Positions 57,304 to 64,000 of a stretch of DNA of 64,000 nt are shown here, piece by piece. The notes beneath the pieces are model-generated. The model did not search any database, was not told the DNA's origin, and saw only the letters and a list, made by a program, of their open reading frames with translations. The DNA is from an uncultured Pelagimonas sp. (GTDB taxonomy: Bacteria > Pseudomonadota > Alphaproteobacteria > Rhodobacterales > Rhodobacteraceae), in NCBI RefSeq assembly GCF_947498515.1, contig NZ_CANMKO010000007.1, positions 62,001-126,000 on the forward strand, read 5' to 3'. The number at the start of each line of letters is the position of its first letter. Positions within the stretch are counted from its first letter, which is position 1. A program made the translations under genes and the position numbers.

Positions 57304-57602
57304 GGGGCTTCTCCTTTGAGAAGATATTCAGCAATCCAGGCCGCTTCGGCCTCGGTCAAAAGGGGGCGCCAAGGCGGCATCGGGGTGCCAGGAACGCCGT
57401 CAAGAATGACGTCTTGGAGAACGTCGATATCGTAGTGTTCTATTGTTTGCGGGCGGATGTCGGGGCCGAGCCCGCCTTTGAGCGTCAGGCCATGACACGA
57501 ACCGCAGTCTTGGATCACAAAACGCTCTAGCGCTACCGGATCAATGGGATCGGCCAACACCGGCGTTGCCAGAAGTATGAGTATGCTCAGAAGCTTAGCC
57601 AT
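57300..57602 (-). CDS. nirC: NirC, periplasmic cytochrome c
   Basis: This 100-residue class-I c-type cytochrome has a signal peptide (MAKLLSILILLATPVLA), CGSCH at residues 33-37, and a PPW segment with the methionine ligand at MPPW. NirC can donate electrons to NirS or support haem d1 maturation. The start at 57602 overlaps nirE by eight bases; a frame extending back to 57665 is rejected as not signal-like. Confidence 0.95.
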   Translation of the reverse strand: MAKLLSILILLATPVLADPIDPVALERFVIQDCGSCHGLTLKGGLGPDIRPQTIEHYDIDVLQDVILDGVPGTPMPPWRPLLTEAEAAWIAEYLLKGEAP

Positions 57603-58368
57603 GTGCGGCGACCTCCGCCGCCTCGTTTTCCAACGGCAACCCTTGCGCGCCATAAAGCGACACAACCTTGCCGATGATAAACAATGTTGGGGGTTTCAGC
57701 CCGGCATCGCGGGCATCGGCGGCGATATTGGCGAGGGAGGACACCATGCGACGCTCATCAACGCTTGTGGCTTTGGAAATTGCCATAACCGGGGTCGATC
57801 CCGGTAGGCCTTCGGTCATCAGGCCAACAGCAATCTGACCAATATTTGCAACACCCATGTAAACCACCAGCGTCGTATCAGGGTTGGCGAGCCGCTTCCA
57901 ATCGAGGTCTAGATGCTTGTCCGCCTGACGATGGCCGGTGACATATTGTACGCCGGTGGCCAGCCCGCGATGGGTCAGCGGCACACCAGTGATAGACGAC
58001 GCCCCTTGCGCCGCCGTGATCCCCGGCACGTATTCGATCTCAATCCCTTGGGCTTGCAAAATCGCCGCCTCCTCGGATCCACGGCCAAAGATCAAAGGAT
58101 CACCGCCTTTGAGGCGGGCAACCCGATGTCCGGCTTGGGCCTCTTCGACGAGAATCTCGTTGATGCGATCTTGGGTAACGGCGTGGCATTGCGGCATCTT
58201 ACCGACAAACACCATCTTCGCATCCGGGTTGGCCATGGCGATGATTTCATCCGACACAAGCCGGTCATAAACAACGCATGTCGCCTCACGCAAAAGGCGC
58301 TCGGCTTTTAGGGTCAGCAGTTCGGGGTCTCCGGGGCCTGCGCCTATCAGGGATACTTTGCCGGTCAT
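57595..58368 (-). CDS. nirE: uroporphyrinogen-III C-methyltransferase
   Basis: This 257-residue SAM-dependent methyltransferase makes precorrin-2, the first committed step to haem d1 (and to cobalamin and sirohaem). Family motifs are VSLIGAGPGDPELLTLKA at the N-terminus and LKGGDPLIFGRGSEEA near residue 85-100. Its place upstream of nirC-nirF-nirN argues for the NirE role rather than CobA. It is preceded by an NNR-type box at 58517-58530. Confidence 0.93.
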   Translation of the reverse strand: MTGKVSLIGAGPGDPELLTLKAERLLREATCVVYDRLVSDEIIAMANPDAKMVFVGKMPQCHAVTQDRINEILVEEAQAGHRVARLKGGDPLIFGRGSEEAAILQAQGIEIEYVPGITAAQGASSITGVPLTHRGLATGVQYVTGHRQADKHLDLDWKRLANPDTTLVVYMGVANIGQIAVGLMTEGLPGSTPVMAISKATSVDERRMVSSLANIAADARDAGLKPPTLFIIGKVVSLYGAQGLPLENEAAEVAAHG

Positions 58369-58516
58369 ATGTCGTCTCGCTCGTCCAAAGGATGGCTAAT
58401 GGCCAAGCGGCACCCACCGTCGAACATGGCGACCATGTCGATTCGTACGTCGGTCGGCGGGTGAAGCTCGGTCCGATATATGAGGTTTAAAGTGGGGCAG
58501 CAGAGACAGCTTTACC

Positions 58517-58530
58517 TTGACAAAAGTTAA
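58517..58530 (-). promoter_or_regulatory. NNR/FNR-type binding site upstream of nirECFN
   Basis: On the minus strand the bases read TTAACTTTTGTCAA, an imperfect dyad fitting the CRP/FNR-family nitrite-regulator pattern TTRAC-N4-GTCAA. It lies about 150 bases before the nirE start. The spacing would place a promoter in the gap. Confidence 0.6.
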
Positions 58531-58646
58531 GCAGGGAGGAGTTTAGGTTTAGTCCGCTGGTTTTTGAAGTACGCCACAAGAGCCAGAAAACTCAGCTACC
58601 TTTGGTCCTATCCCGAAGAGCAGCGCGCGCCCTTTTTGCGCCTATT

Positions 58647-59594
58647 TCAAACGCTCCACCTAAACCCCGTCGCATTTTCAGACACATCCCAGAGTTTTGA
58701 CATAACAGTTTTGTCGTAGGCATGCGGATGCAAGGTACCCTTACCAACGGGCCCGACAAACTCCATACGGCCCGTCGGGCCATAGAGCGCCCGCTGTTCC
58801 AGACCGCTTTCAGTTGCACACATAACTTCCGGGTACGCGCCCTTTTCAGCCGTTTGAACCATCGGTGACTTTGTCATCAGCCACCACACAACACGGGTCA
58901 GAAACCCACCGCTTGTGCTGATCAGCGATGTTGCAGAAGAACCGGGATGGCACACATAGACTTCCACCGTCCTGCCTTCGGCCTTGATGCGATCTTGCAG
59001 CTCATAGGCAAACATCATCTGCGCCAGCTTGGATTGACTATAAACCGGGTTGGCGCTGTAGTTTTTGTCCCAATTCATATCGTCGAACTGAATCGTCTTG
59101 ATCCCCATGTTGTAACCAAGGCTTGCGACAACGACGATCCGGCCTTGCGTTTCTTCGATGCGCTTAAACAGCATCCCACAAAGAACGAAGTGCCCGTAGT
59201 GGTTGGTGCCAAGTTGGCTTTCAAAGCCATCGACGGTTAGCTTTTGTTCCGGCACCTGAGCGATTGCCGCGTTACAGACCAAGGCGTCGATGCGAGGGGT
59301 TGTTGCCAGCACCTCATCCGCTGCGGCACGCACGCTTGCGAGTTCAGAAAGGTCCATGCGCACAAAACTGACATCGGCGTCAGCGCCGAACTCTTGCTTC
59401 AGGTCTTTGAGTGCCGCGTTAGATTTCTCTGCGCTGCGGTTCAACATCACCACTTTCGCCCCTTTGGACAAAAGAATGCGGGACGCTTGAAAACCAGCCC
59501 CGGCGTTGCCCCCGGTGATGACAAAGGTTTTGCCCTTGAGTGAGCCAAGTCGCTCTGGCGTCCAACCCAATGGGCCAAAAGTTTTGTCTGACAT
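58647..59594 (-). CDS. short-chain dehydrogenase/reductase
   Basis: This 315-residue SDR enzyme has TGGNAGAG at residues 27-34 for NAD(P) binding, CNAAIAQVP for the NNA-type motif, and the catalytic YSQSK. It resembles retinol-dehydrogenase-like SDRs. It has no known link to denitrification though it lies between the two nir blocks. It is divergent from the AraC gene, which may regulate it. AAGGGGAAC precedes the ATG. Confidence 0.92.
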   Translation of the reverse strand: MSDKTFGPLGWTPERLGSLKGKTFVITGGNAGAGFQASRILLSKGAKVVMLNRSAEKSNAALKDLKQEFGADADVSFVRMDLSELASVRAAADEVLATTPRIDALVCNAAIAQVPEQKLTVDGFESQLGTNHYGHFVLCGMLFKRIEETQGRIVVVASLGYNMGIKTIQFDDMNWDKNYSANPVYSQSKLAQMMFAYELQDRIKAEGRTVEVYVCHPGSSATSLISTSGGFLTRVVWWLMTKSPMVQTAEKGAYPEVMCATESGLEQRALYGPTGRMEFVGPVGKGTLHPHAYDKTVMSKLWDVSENATGFRWSV

Positions 59595-59762
59595 TGTCGT
59601 TCCCCTTGTGTCGCAAGTCTTCTAATCTTGCTTAATCCGCTACGGCGCTGAGATGTACGTAACTCTCACATCCACACCAAAATAGGCCGGATGCTCGCTT
59701 TTACTTGCCTATTTGTCTCAACGAGGTTGCGAGAGCTTAGCGGCACGTTCTAGATTGCCCCC

Positions 59763-60671
59763 ATGAGCAAAGAACAGATCAAGCAACTAATAGCCGCCCG
59801 CACCGACAATGACGGCCTGACGGAAACCGGTGTAAAAGGGGTGCGTCTATTTCGGGCAACACAATCAATACCCTGCGTACCGGCTGTCTACGAACCCTGC
59901 GTTGTCGCCATTGTCAGCGGGGCCAAAGAAGCCGTTTTGGATGGCCAACGATATGTCTATGACAACAGCCAATACCTATGCTGCCCAATGTCAATGCCCG
60001 TCAAGGCGGGCACGCCGACTGCATCCCCCGATAACCCACTTTACGGCGTTTTCATCTCGCTCGATCAGCAGGTGATGACGGCACTGGCGATGGATATGGA
60101 AAACGCCGGAGGGGTGCTGCCCGTGGGCAAGGGTGACCTGCGCGCTCACGGTATTCGGCTGGCCCGGTGGGAGGAAACGTTTACCGAAGCCTTGCTTCGT
60201 TTGCTAAGCCTTGGGTCGAATGCGACTGATTCCGCCGTCCTTGGAGACGCGCGATTGCGAGAGTTGTATTATGCAATTTTGAAAGGCGAGGCCGGGATTT
60301 TTGCGCGTCAGGCCTTCGGCGCTGGCAACGCCATTGCCCGTTCTATCGCTTATATTTCAGCCCAACTGGACGCACCTATTTCAATTGATGACATGGCATC
60401 CCGCGCCGGTATGAGCCGGGCCGTGTTTCACCGGAAATTCAAGCAAGCGACCACGATGGCACCGATCCAATTCGTAAAGTCGATGCGTCTGAACAACGCC
60501 GCGATGAAAATCGCCGTAGGTATGACGGTCAACGAAGCGGCGCTGGATGTTGGATATGTCAGCCCCTCTCAGTTCAGCAGGGAATTCAAACGCATGTACG
60601 GGCAATCGCCACGACAATGGAGCGAGGCTCAGAACCTTCCCATGGCGGTGACCAAGGGCCTACAAAGCTGA
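59763..60671 (+). CDS. AraC family regulator
   Basis: This 302-residue regulator has an N-terminal AraC_N-like cupin region (QSIPCVPAVYEPCVVAIVSGAKEAVLDGQ, LYGVFISLDQQ) and a C-terminal double helix-turn-helix (DMASRAGMSRAVFHRKFKQAT, AALDVGYVSPSQFSREFKRMYG). It is divergent from the SDR gene across a 168-base gap, which suggests a regulator-target pair that entered the nir locus together. The inducer is unknown. Confidence 0.93.
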   Translation: MSKEQIKQLIAARTDNDGLTETGVKGVRLFRATQSIPCVPAVYEPCVVAIVSGAKEAVLDGQRYVYDNSQYLCCPMSMPVKAGTPTASPDNPLYGVFISLDQQVMTALAMDMENAGGVLPVGKGDLRAHGIRLARWEETFTEALLRLLSLGSNATDSAVLGDARLRELYYAILKGEAGIFARQAFGAGNAIARSIAYISAQLDAPISIDDMASRAGMSRAVFHRKFKQATTMAPIQFVKSMRLNNAAMKIAVGMTVNEAALDVGYVSPSQFSREFKRMYGQSPRQWSEAQNLPMAVTKGLQS

Positions 60672-60717
60672 CATCATTCGCGAGATTGCGGTCGAGACCG
60701 TCGGTACGTTCTTGTCT

Positions 60718-61131
60718 TCACTCCTCAACCGTTACCATCCCGATCATCTTTTGCGTCTCCCAATGGGGGCCGCAGAGGTAGTCTTGGTCGCCGGGAACGA
60801 GGAAGGTGAACTCGATATGTTCTTCGGGAAAGGCGCGGTCGGATTCTGGATTGCTTCCGACCTGAACGCTATGGCTGGTGCGTTTGTCGACATTGACCCA
60901 TCGTACGGTGGTGCCAACCGGCACAGTGATTTGCGCGGGGCAGAAATTGTATTTGTACATGGTGACAACAGTCACCCCGTCGGCTTCGGCCGAGGGTGCG
61001 CCGAACATGTCGACATAGCGTTCCTCGGCTTCGGCACAGATCACAGCCGGGTCTTTGGACCCGCGTGCAAAAACAGGAACGGCCGCGCCCAGCGCAGCCA
61101 CAGCAAGTACAGAAATAGCAAAAGGTTTCAT
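60718..61131 (-). CDS. exported type-1 copper protein (cupredoxin)
   Basis: This 137-residue blue-copper-type protein has a signal peptide (residues 1-22) and the ligand set His87 (RTSHSV), Cys120, His123 and Met129, arranged C-x2-H-x5-M. Pseudoazurins usually have four residues before the Met. Additional cysteines at 32 and 64 could form a disulfide. It follows the multihaem cytochrome gene by 62 bases and is likely an electron carrier to or from NirS. Confidence 0.85.
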   Translation of the reverse strand: MKPFAISVLAVAALGAAVPVFARGSKDPAVICAEAEERYVDMFGAPSAEADGVTVVTMYKYNFCPAQITVPVGTTVRWVNVDKRTSHSVQVGSNPESDRAFPEEHIEFTFLVPGDQDYLCGPHWETQKMIGMVTVEE

Positions 61132-61158
61132 CAGGGCCCCCGGTTCGAAGTCAAAGGG

Positions 61159-61187
61159 TGCTGCGGCCGGAGGTACCAGCCGCAGCA
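61159..61187 (-). terminator. hairpin between the fused cytochrome and cupredoxin genes
   Basis: An 8-bp GC-rich stem (61159-61166 with 61180-61187) follows the cytochrome stop by seven bases. On the minus strand CCCTTTGAC follows, so it may be a partial terminator or an RNA stabiliser between the two genes. Confidence 0.45.
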
Positions 61188-61193
61188 GATGTT

Positions 61194-62996
61194 TTATTGA
61201 CCTACAACGTTGATCATCGCATCCGCGTTGTCCAGTGCGAGGCTGGTGTTCAGCGTCACGTGGTGGAAACGTGCCGACGCAAAGTCATCGTGGATCGCAA
61301 AACCAACGGTATAGGTTTTGCCAGCTTCCAGCGGAATATCACCCGGCGCGTCAGACGCCAGTTTCCGAGAGAAGGTAACGGTCCACATGCCGTCGGCACC
61401 AAGCGAGGCCTCGGCAGCCATGTCACCTTCGTTTTGAACACGACGTTCGAGAAGGTAACCGTTGGCCGAAGACCCATCCGCATAGACACGCATCAGATCC
61501 ATGAACGTCCCGTCCTTAAGGTATTGTTCAATCGCCTCGGCGGTTTGCATTTTGTCCCAACCACCAAGAATAGCGCCACGACGGCCCTTGATCTCCATCT
61601 CTGTCCGGCTTTCGGGCAGGTACTTGGTGATTGTACCAGTGGCCTGCAACTGAGCAGCGACGTCGGCATTGGCGGCAATCGCCTCGGCACCCGGATCGGT
61701 TGGCATATAGGTGTTGTCGGCGTGACAGGTCGCCCAGCAGCCCACTTGTTCACCCATTTCGATACCTGTGCCGGTGATCATCATCGCCACTTTGATCTGG
61801 TTGTCGGGGTCCATTTTGCCACCTTCAACGAAGGGTGCAGGATTGTGACCGCCATCTTCCCACTGCAAGCGGAAAAAGACGTTTTCGCCATCATGGGTGG
61901 CTTGGATTGTGGCCGGGATGGTGCCGCGTTTGCCCGGAATCGGGGTTGGCTCAAGCTCATCCTTTTTGCCACCGCCACCTGCAACGATTTTGTTGCCGAT
62001 CGCGTCCAGTTCAGCCGCGTGACAGGTGGTGCAGGCATCGCCGCCTTTGGTCAACGGACGTGCGCCGCCGTGGGTTTTGCCGTTTTGAACCCATTCAAAC
62101 GAAGCTTGGCCCGGGTAGAACAGAGTCATGTCGGTTGAACCGGCAGCACCCCAATCAAGGTCAGCACCGATACCTGGGCCAGCGGCGGCGGATTCGTCCA
62201 CCTTGCCGGCCATTTCAGCCTCAACAACGGCGCGCTCATCTGCACGGGCGGCTTCAACCGCGGCCAGCAGTTTGGCACGATCCGCTTCTTTTGCCGCTTT
62301 GGCAGCCGCTGCATCTTCGGCCTCTTTGGCCTCAACGCGCGCGAGGCTATCTAGATAGGCCTGCGGGACTTCACGGATAAACTTCGGATTTGGCGCTTCG
62401 AGCGTCGCGAGATATTCTTCATCGGCACGATCACGCAGGTCGAGGTGCGCAATACCCTTGTGGCAATCGATACAGGTCTGACCTGTTTTCATGGCGTTCA
62501 AGTGTTGCTGACGCGCGCGCGGTTTTTGGAACTCCGGCATCATTGACTGGAAGTCGTGACAGTTGCGGCATTCAATCGAATCTGTCTTTTTCATCCGCTC
62601 CCATTCGTTCATCGCCAGATGCAAACGCTTGGCGTCAAACTTTTCTGGGGTCGAAATGGTCCCGGTCAACTTGCCCCAGACTTCGCGAGACGCTTTGATC
62701 TTGCGAATGATCTTGTGGGTCCAGTCCTTGGGCACGTGACAGTCGGAACACACGGCCCCAACCCCGGACCGGTTCACATCGTGAATCGTGCCTTCGTATT
62801 CGGTGTAAACGTAATCGCCCATTTCGTGACATGAGACACAGAATGGCATGGTGTTTGTGGCTTCCATGGCGGTGTTGAACCCGCCCCAGAAGATAATACC
62901 GGCGGCAAAAACGCCGGCGACAGCGGCAATAGGCATTCCAAAAAGGAAGTACCGTTGCCAGATCGGCTTTTTCTCATCGGGACCGTTATCGGTCAT
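61194..62996 (-). CDS. fused NapC/NirT and ethylbenzene-dehydrogenase-like multihaem cytochrome c
   Basis: This 600-residue membrane-anchored cytochrome has a short N-terminus and one membrane helix (about 17-39). A NapC/NirT four-haem domain has C-x2-C-H sites at 53, 83, 143 and 175. An Ala/Glu/Lys coiled-coil linker spans about 210-270. The C-terminal domain resembles the cytochrome c / ethylbenzene dehydrogenase (PF09459) type, with a fifth site CTTCH at 322 and an unusual C-x3-C-H at 420-425 (CWATCH). It probably passes quinol electrons to the cupredoxin, NirC or NirS. Confidence 0.88.
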   Translation of the reverse strand: MTDNGPDEKKPIWQRYFLFGMPIAAVAGVFAAGIIFWGGFNTAMEATNTMPFCVSCHEMGDYVYTEYEGTIHDVNRSGVGAVCSDCHVPKDWTHKIIRKIKASREVWGKLTGTISTPEKFDAKRLHLAMNEWERMKKTDSIECRNCHDFQSMMPEFQKPRARQQHLNAMKTGQTCIDCHKGIAHLDLRDRADEEYLATLEAPNPKFIREVPQAYLDSLARVEAKEAEDAAAAKAAKEADRAKLLAAVEAARADERAVVEAEMAGKVDESAAAGPGIGADLDWGAAGSTDMTLFYPGQASFEWVQNGKTHGGARPLTKGGDACTTCHAAELDAIGNKIVAGGGGKKDELEPTPIPGKRGTIPATIQATHDGENVFFRLQWEDGGHNPAPFVEGGKMDPDNQIKVAMMITGTGIEMGEQVGCWATCHADNTYMPTDPGAEAIAANADVAAQLQATGTITKYLPESRTEMEIKGRRGAILGGWDKMQTAEAIEQYLKDGTFMDLMRVYADGSSANGYLLERRVQNEGDMAAEASLGADGMWTVTFSRKLASDAPGDIPLEAGKTYTVGFAIHDDFASARFHHVTLNTSLALDNADAMINVVGQ

Positions 62997-63055
62997 GTCC
63001 TGGCTCCGTTTTTAGCTGTTTGCCGGAGTCGCCCGACAGATTTGCTTAGGGATGC

Positions 63056-63085
63056 AAAAAGGGGCAGGCGCATGGCCCGCCCCTT
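63056..63085 (-). terminator. terminator between nirS and the fused cytochrome
   Basis: A 7-bp stem (63059-63065 with 63079-63085), extended by a further GGC/GCC pairing, is followed on the minus strand by TTTTT. It lies about 22 bases past the nirS stop codon. Some read-through would supply the downstream genes. Confidence 0.82.
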
Positions 63086-63107
63086 ATGTGTCGTTTCAAA
63101 CCATCAC

Positions 63108-64000
63108 TTAGGTGACGTGGTTGGAACGGTTGTAGACGTTGAATTTGCCGGTCGGAGCATAGAGCCCTTTTACGCGGCCAATTTCTTCCAATGTCTTGGC
63201 GTCAAAGATCACGATCTCACCGTTTGGCTCAAGCGAGTCAGACAGGTTCCACTTGGATACCCAAACTTCGGTACCGTCCGCGTTGAATTCGAAGTGAACA
63301 GCGGCGCTGCCTTCGTCTTCGGTGATCTGGATGGTCTTGACGATTTCACCAGTCTCTTTCGAGATAACCTGAACAGACTGCTGAATCTCTGGCTCTGGGT
63401 GCTTGGTTTGGTCAGCCCAGATGTAGTCAGAGTTCGGGTGAGTCCGAACAAACAGGCCAGCGCCGTCTGTTTCGGTCTCGTAGCAGACCTTCCAAGCGTT
63501 GTCTGGGTGGCCAGCTGGGTCATTGCCCCAAACGGTCACGGTACCAACGCCCAAGTGTGTGGTGCCAGCAACGGGGCCACAGTTCGGGTCAATCCAGTTC
63601 GCGCCAGGACCGGGGTGCGGCAGAGCAGCAACGTCGATCATAGCTTCGAGCTTGTGGGTTTCAGTGTCGACAACAACCATTTTGTTCGATGCGTTTGCAG
63701 CGATCTGGAAGTAACGACCTGTTGGGTCAAAGAAACCATCGTGCAGGAACTTGGCGCTATCGATTTTGTCGATGCTCAGGTTGTCGAGGTCGGAGTAATC
63801 GACCTGCCACAACTGACCAAGTTCTTTCACAGCAACGATCCAAGTAGGCTCGTTCGGTGTGGTGTAGATCGCCGCAACACGTGCTTCTTCTACATACTCA
63901 CCGTCGACGTTTACGCCGCGTGTGGAAACAACTTTGACCGGTTCCATTGTCACCGCGTCAACAATCGCAAAGTGAGGAGGCCAGTAGCCGCCACCGATGA
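63108..64000 (-). CDS. nirS: cytochrome cd1 nitrite reductase, C-terminal part
   Basis: NirS reduces nitrite to nitric oxide in the periplasm. The visible 297 residues are the end of the d1-haem propeller, beginning IGGGYWPPHFAIVDAVTMEP at the window edge and ending with the family's PTGKFNVYNRSNHVT-type terminus. The reading frame continues past base 64000, so the cytochrome c domain, signal peptide and promoter lie outside. It is the first gene in the window of the nirS / fused cytochrome / cupredoxin block. Confidence 0.96.
   Translation of the reverse strand, partial: IGGGYWPPHFAIVDAVTMEPVKVVSTRGVNVDGEYVEEARVAAIYTTPNEPTWIVAVKELGQLWQVDYSDLDNLSIDKIDSAKFLHDGFFDPTGRYFQIAANASNKMVVVDTETHKLEAMIDVAALPHPGPGANWIDPNCGPVAGTTHLGVGTVTVWGNDPAGHPDNAWKVCYETETDGAGLFVRTHPNSDYIWADQTKHPEPEIQQSVQVISKETGEIVKTIQITEDEGSAAVHFEFNADGTEVWVSKWNLSDSLEPNGEIVIFDAKTLEEIGRVKGLYAPTGKFNVYNRSNHVT

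Noticed and set aside
61158-62138. 326-codon plus-strand ORF opposite the fused cytochrome
   Set aside because: The haem motifs are on the minus strand; this frame has no start signals or domain.

Overview
The window looks like chromosome of a marine Roseobacter-group alphaproteobacterium (Rhodobacteraceae). This rests on recognisable family types: a TIGR02302 protein, the leuC-leuD-leuB block, the argH / small lipoprotein / lysA order, a one-chain indolepyruvate:ferredoxin oxidoreductase, and a cd1-type (NirS) denitrification cluster. I could not run any search, so species-level placement is not possible. I saw no rRNA or tRNA gene, no insertion sequence, no integrase, no phage gene and no CRISPR array.

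Layout. 1-7 kb: leucine biosynthesis on the minus strand (leuC-leuD, then leuB running off the left edge), interrupted by a LysR/oxidoreductase divergent pair and an exported phosphodiesterase-fold protein beside a membrane protein. 7-10 kb: two doubtful small ORFs around a perfect hairpin, an EthD protein, an acetyl-CoA acetyltransferase and a DUF1203 protein. 10-20 kb: cell-envelope pair pbpC plus a giant alpha-2-macroglobulin, and a hybrid histidine kinase. 20-31 kb: yaaA, recQ, yggT, a thioesterase, a UMF1-type transporter, mepA, a phytase-like esterase, a queuosine-precursor-type transporter, arfB and TIGR02302. 31-35 kb: lysA, a 35-residue LptM-like lipoprotein missed by length filters, argH and a TlpA thioredoxin. 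35-42 kb: small secreted proteins, a (GA)15 tract, a di-haem peroxidase with an FNR-type box, a sterol-desaturase-family protein and a YqiJ/YqiK flotillin pair. 42-44 kb: an ECF42-type sigma factor with its DGPF and SRPBCC partners. 44-49 kb: extensin-like lipoprotein, tyrC and hisC in overlapping frames, pncB, and an Lrp regulator. 49-54 kb: indolepyruvate oxidoreductase, a PaaG-like isomerase and a thioesterase in one direction, which suggests arylpyruvate catabolism.

54-64 kb holds two minus-strand denitrification blocks. One is nirE-nirC-nirF-nirN, tightly overlapping and preceded by an NNR/FNR-type box. The other is nirS (entering from the right edge), a fused NapC/NirT plus ethylbenzene-dehydrogenase-like multihaem cytochrome, and a type-1 copper protein. 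An AraC regulator and a short-chain dehydrogenase sit between the two blocks. The middle haem-d1 genes (nirD/L/G/H/J) are absent where they would be expected between nirF and nirN.

The signals most worth a second look are: the short transcript-like unit upstream of arfB, whose ribosome-binding site matches 17 bases of the complement of the 16S rRNA 3' end; the fused cytochrome with an unusual C-x3-C-H site; the split and incomplete nir cluster; and a three-copy intergenic repeat that follows gene ends.
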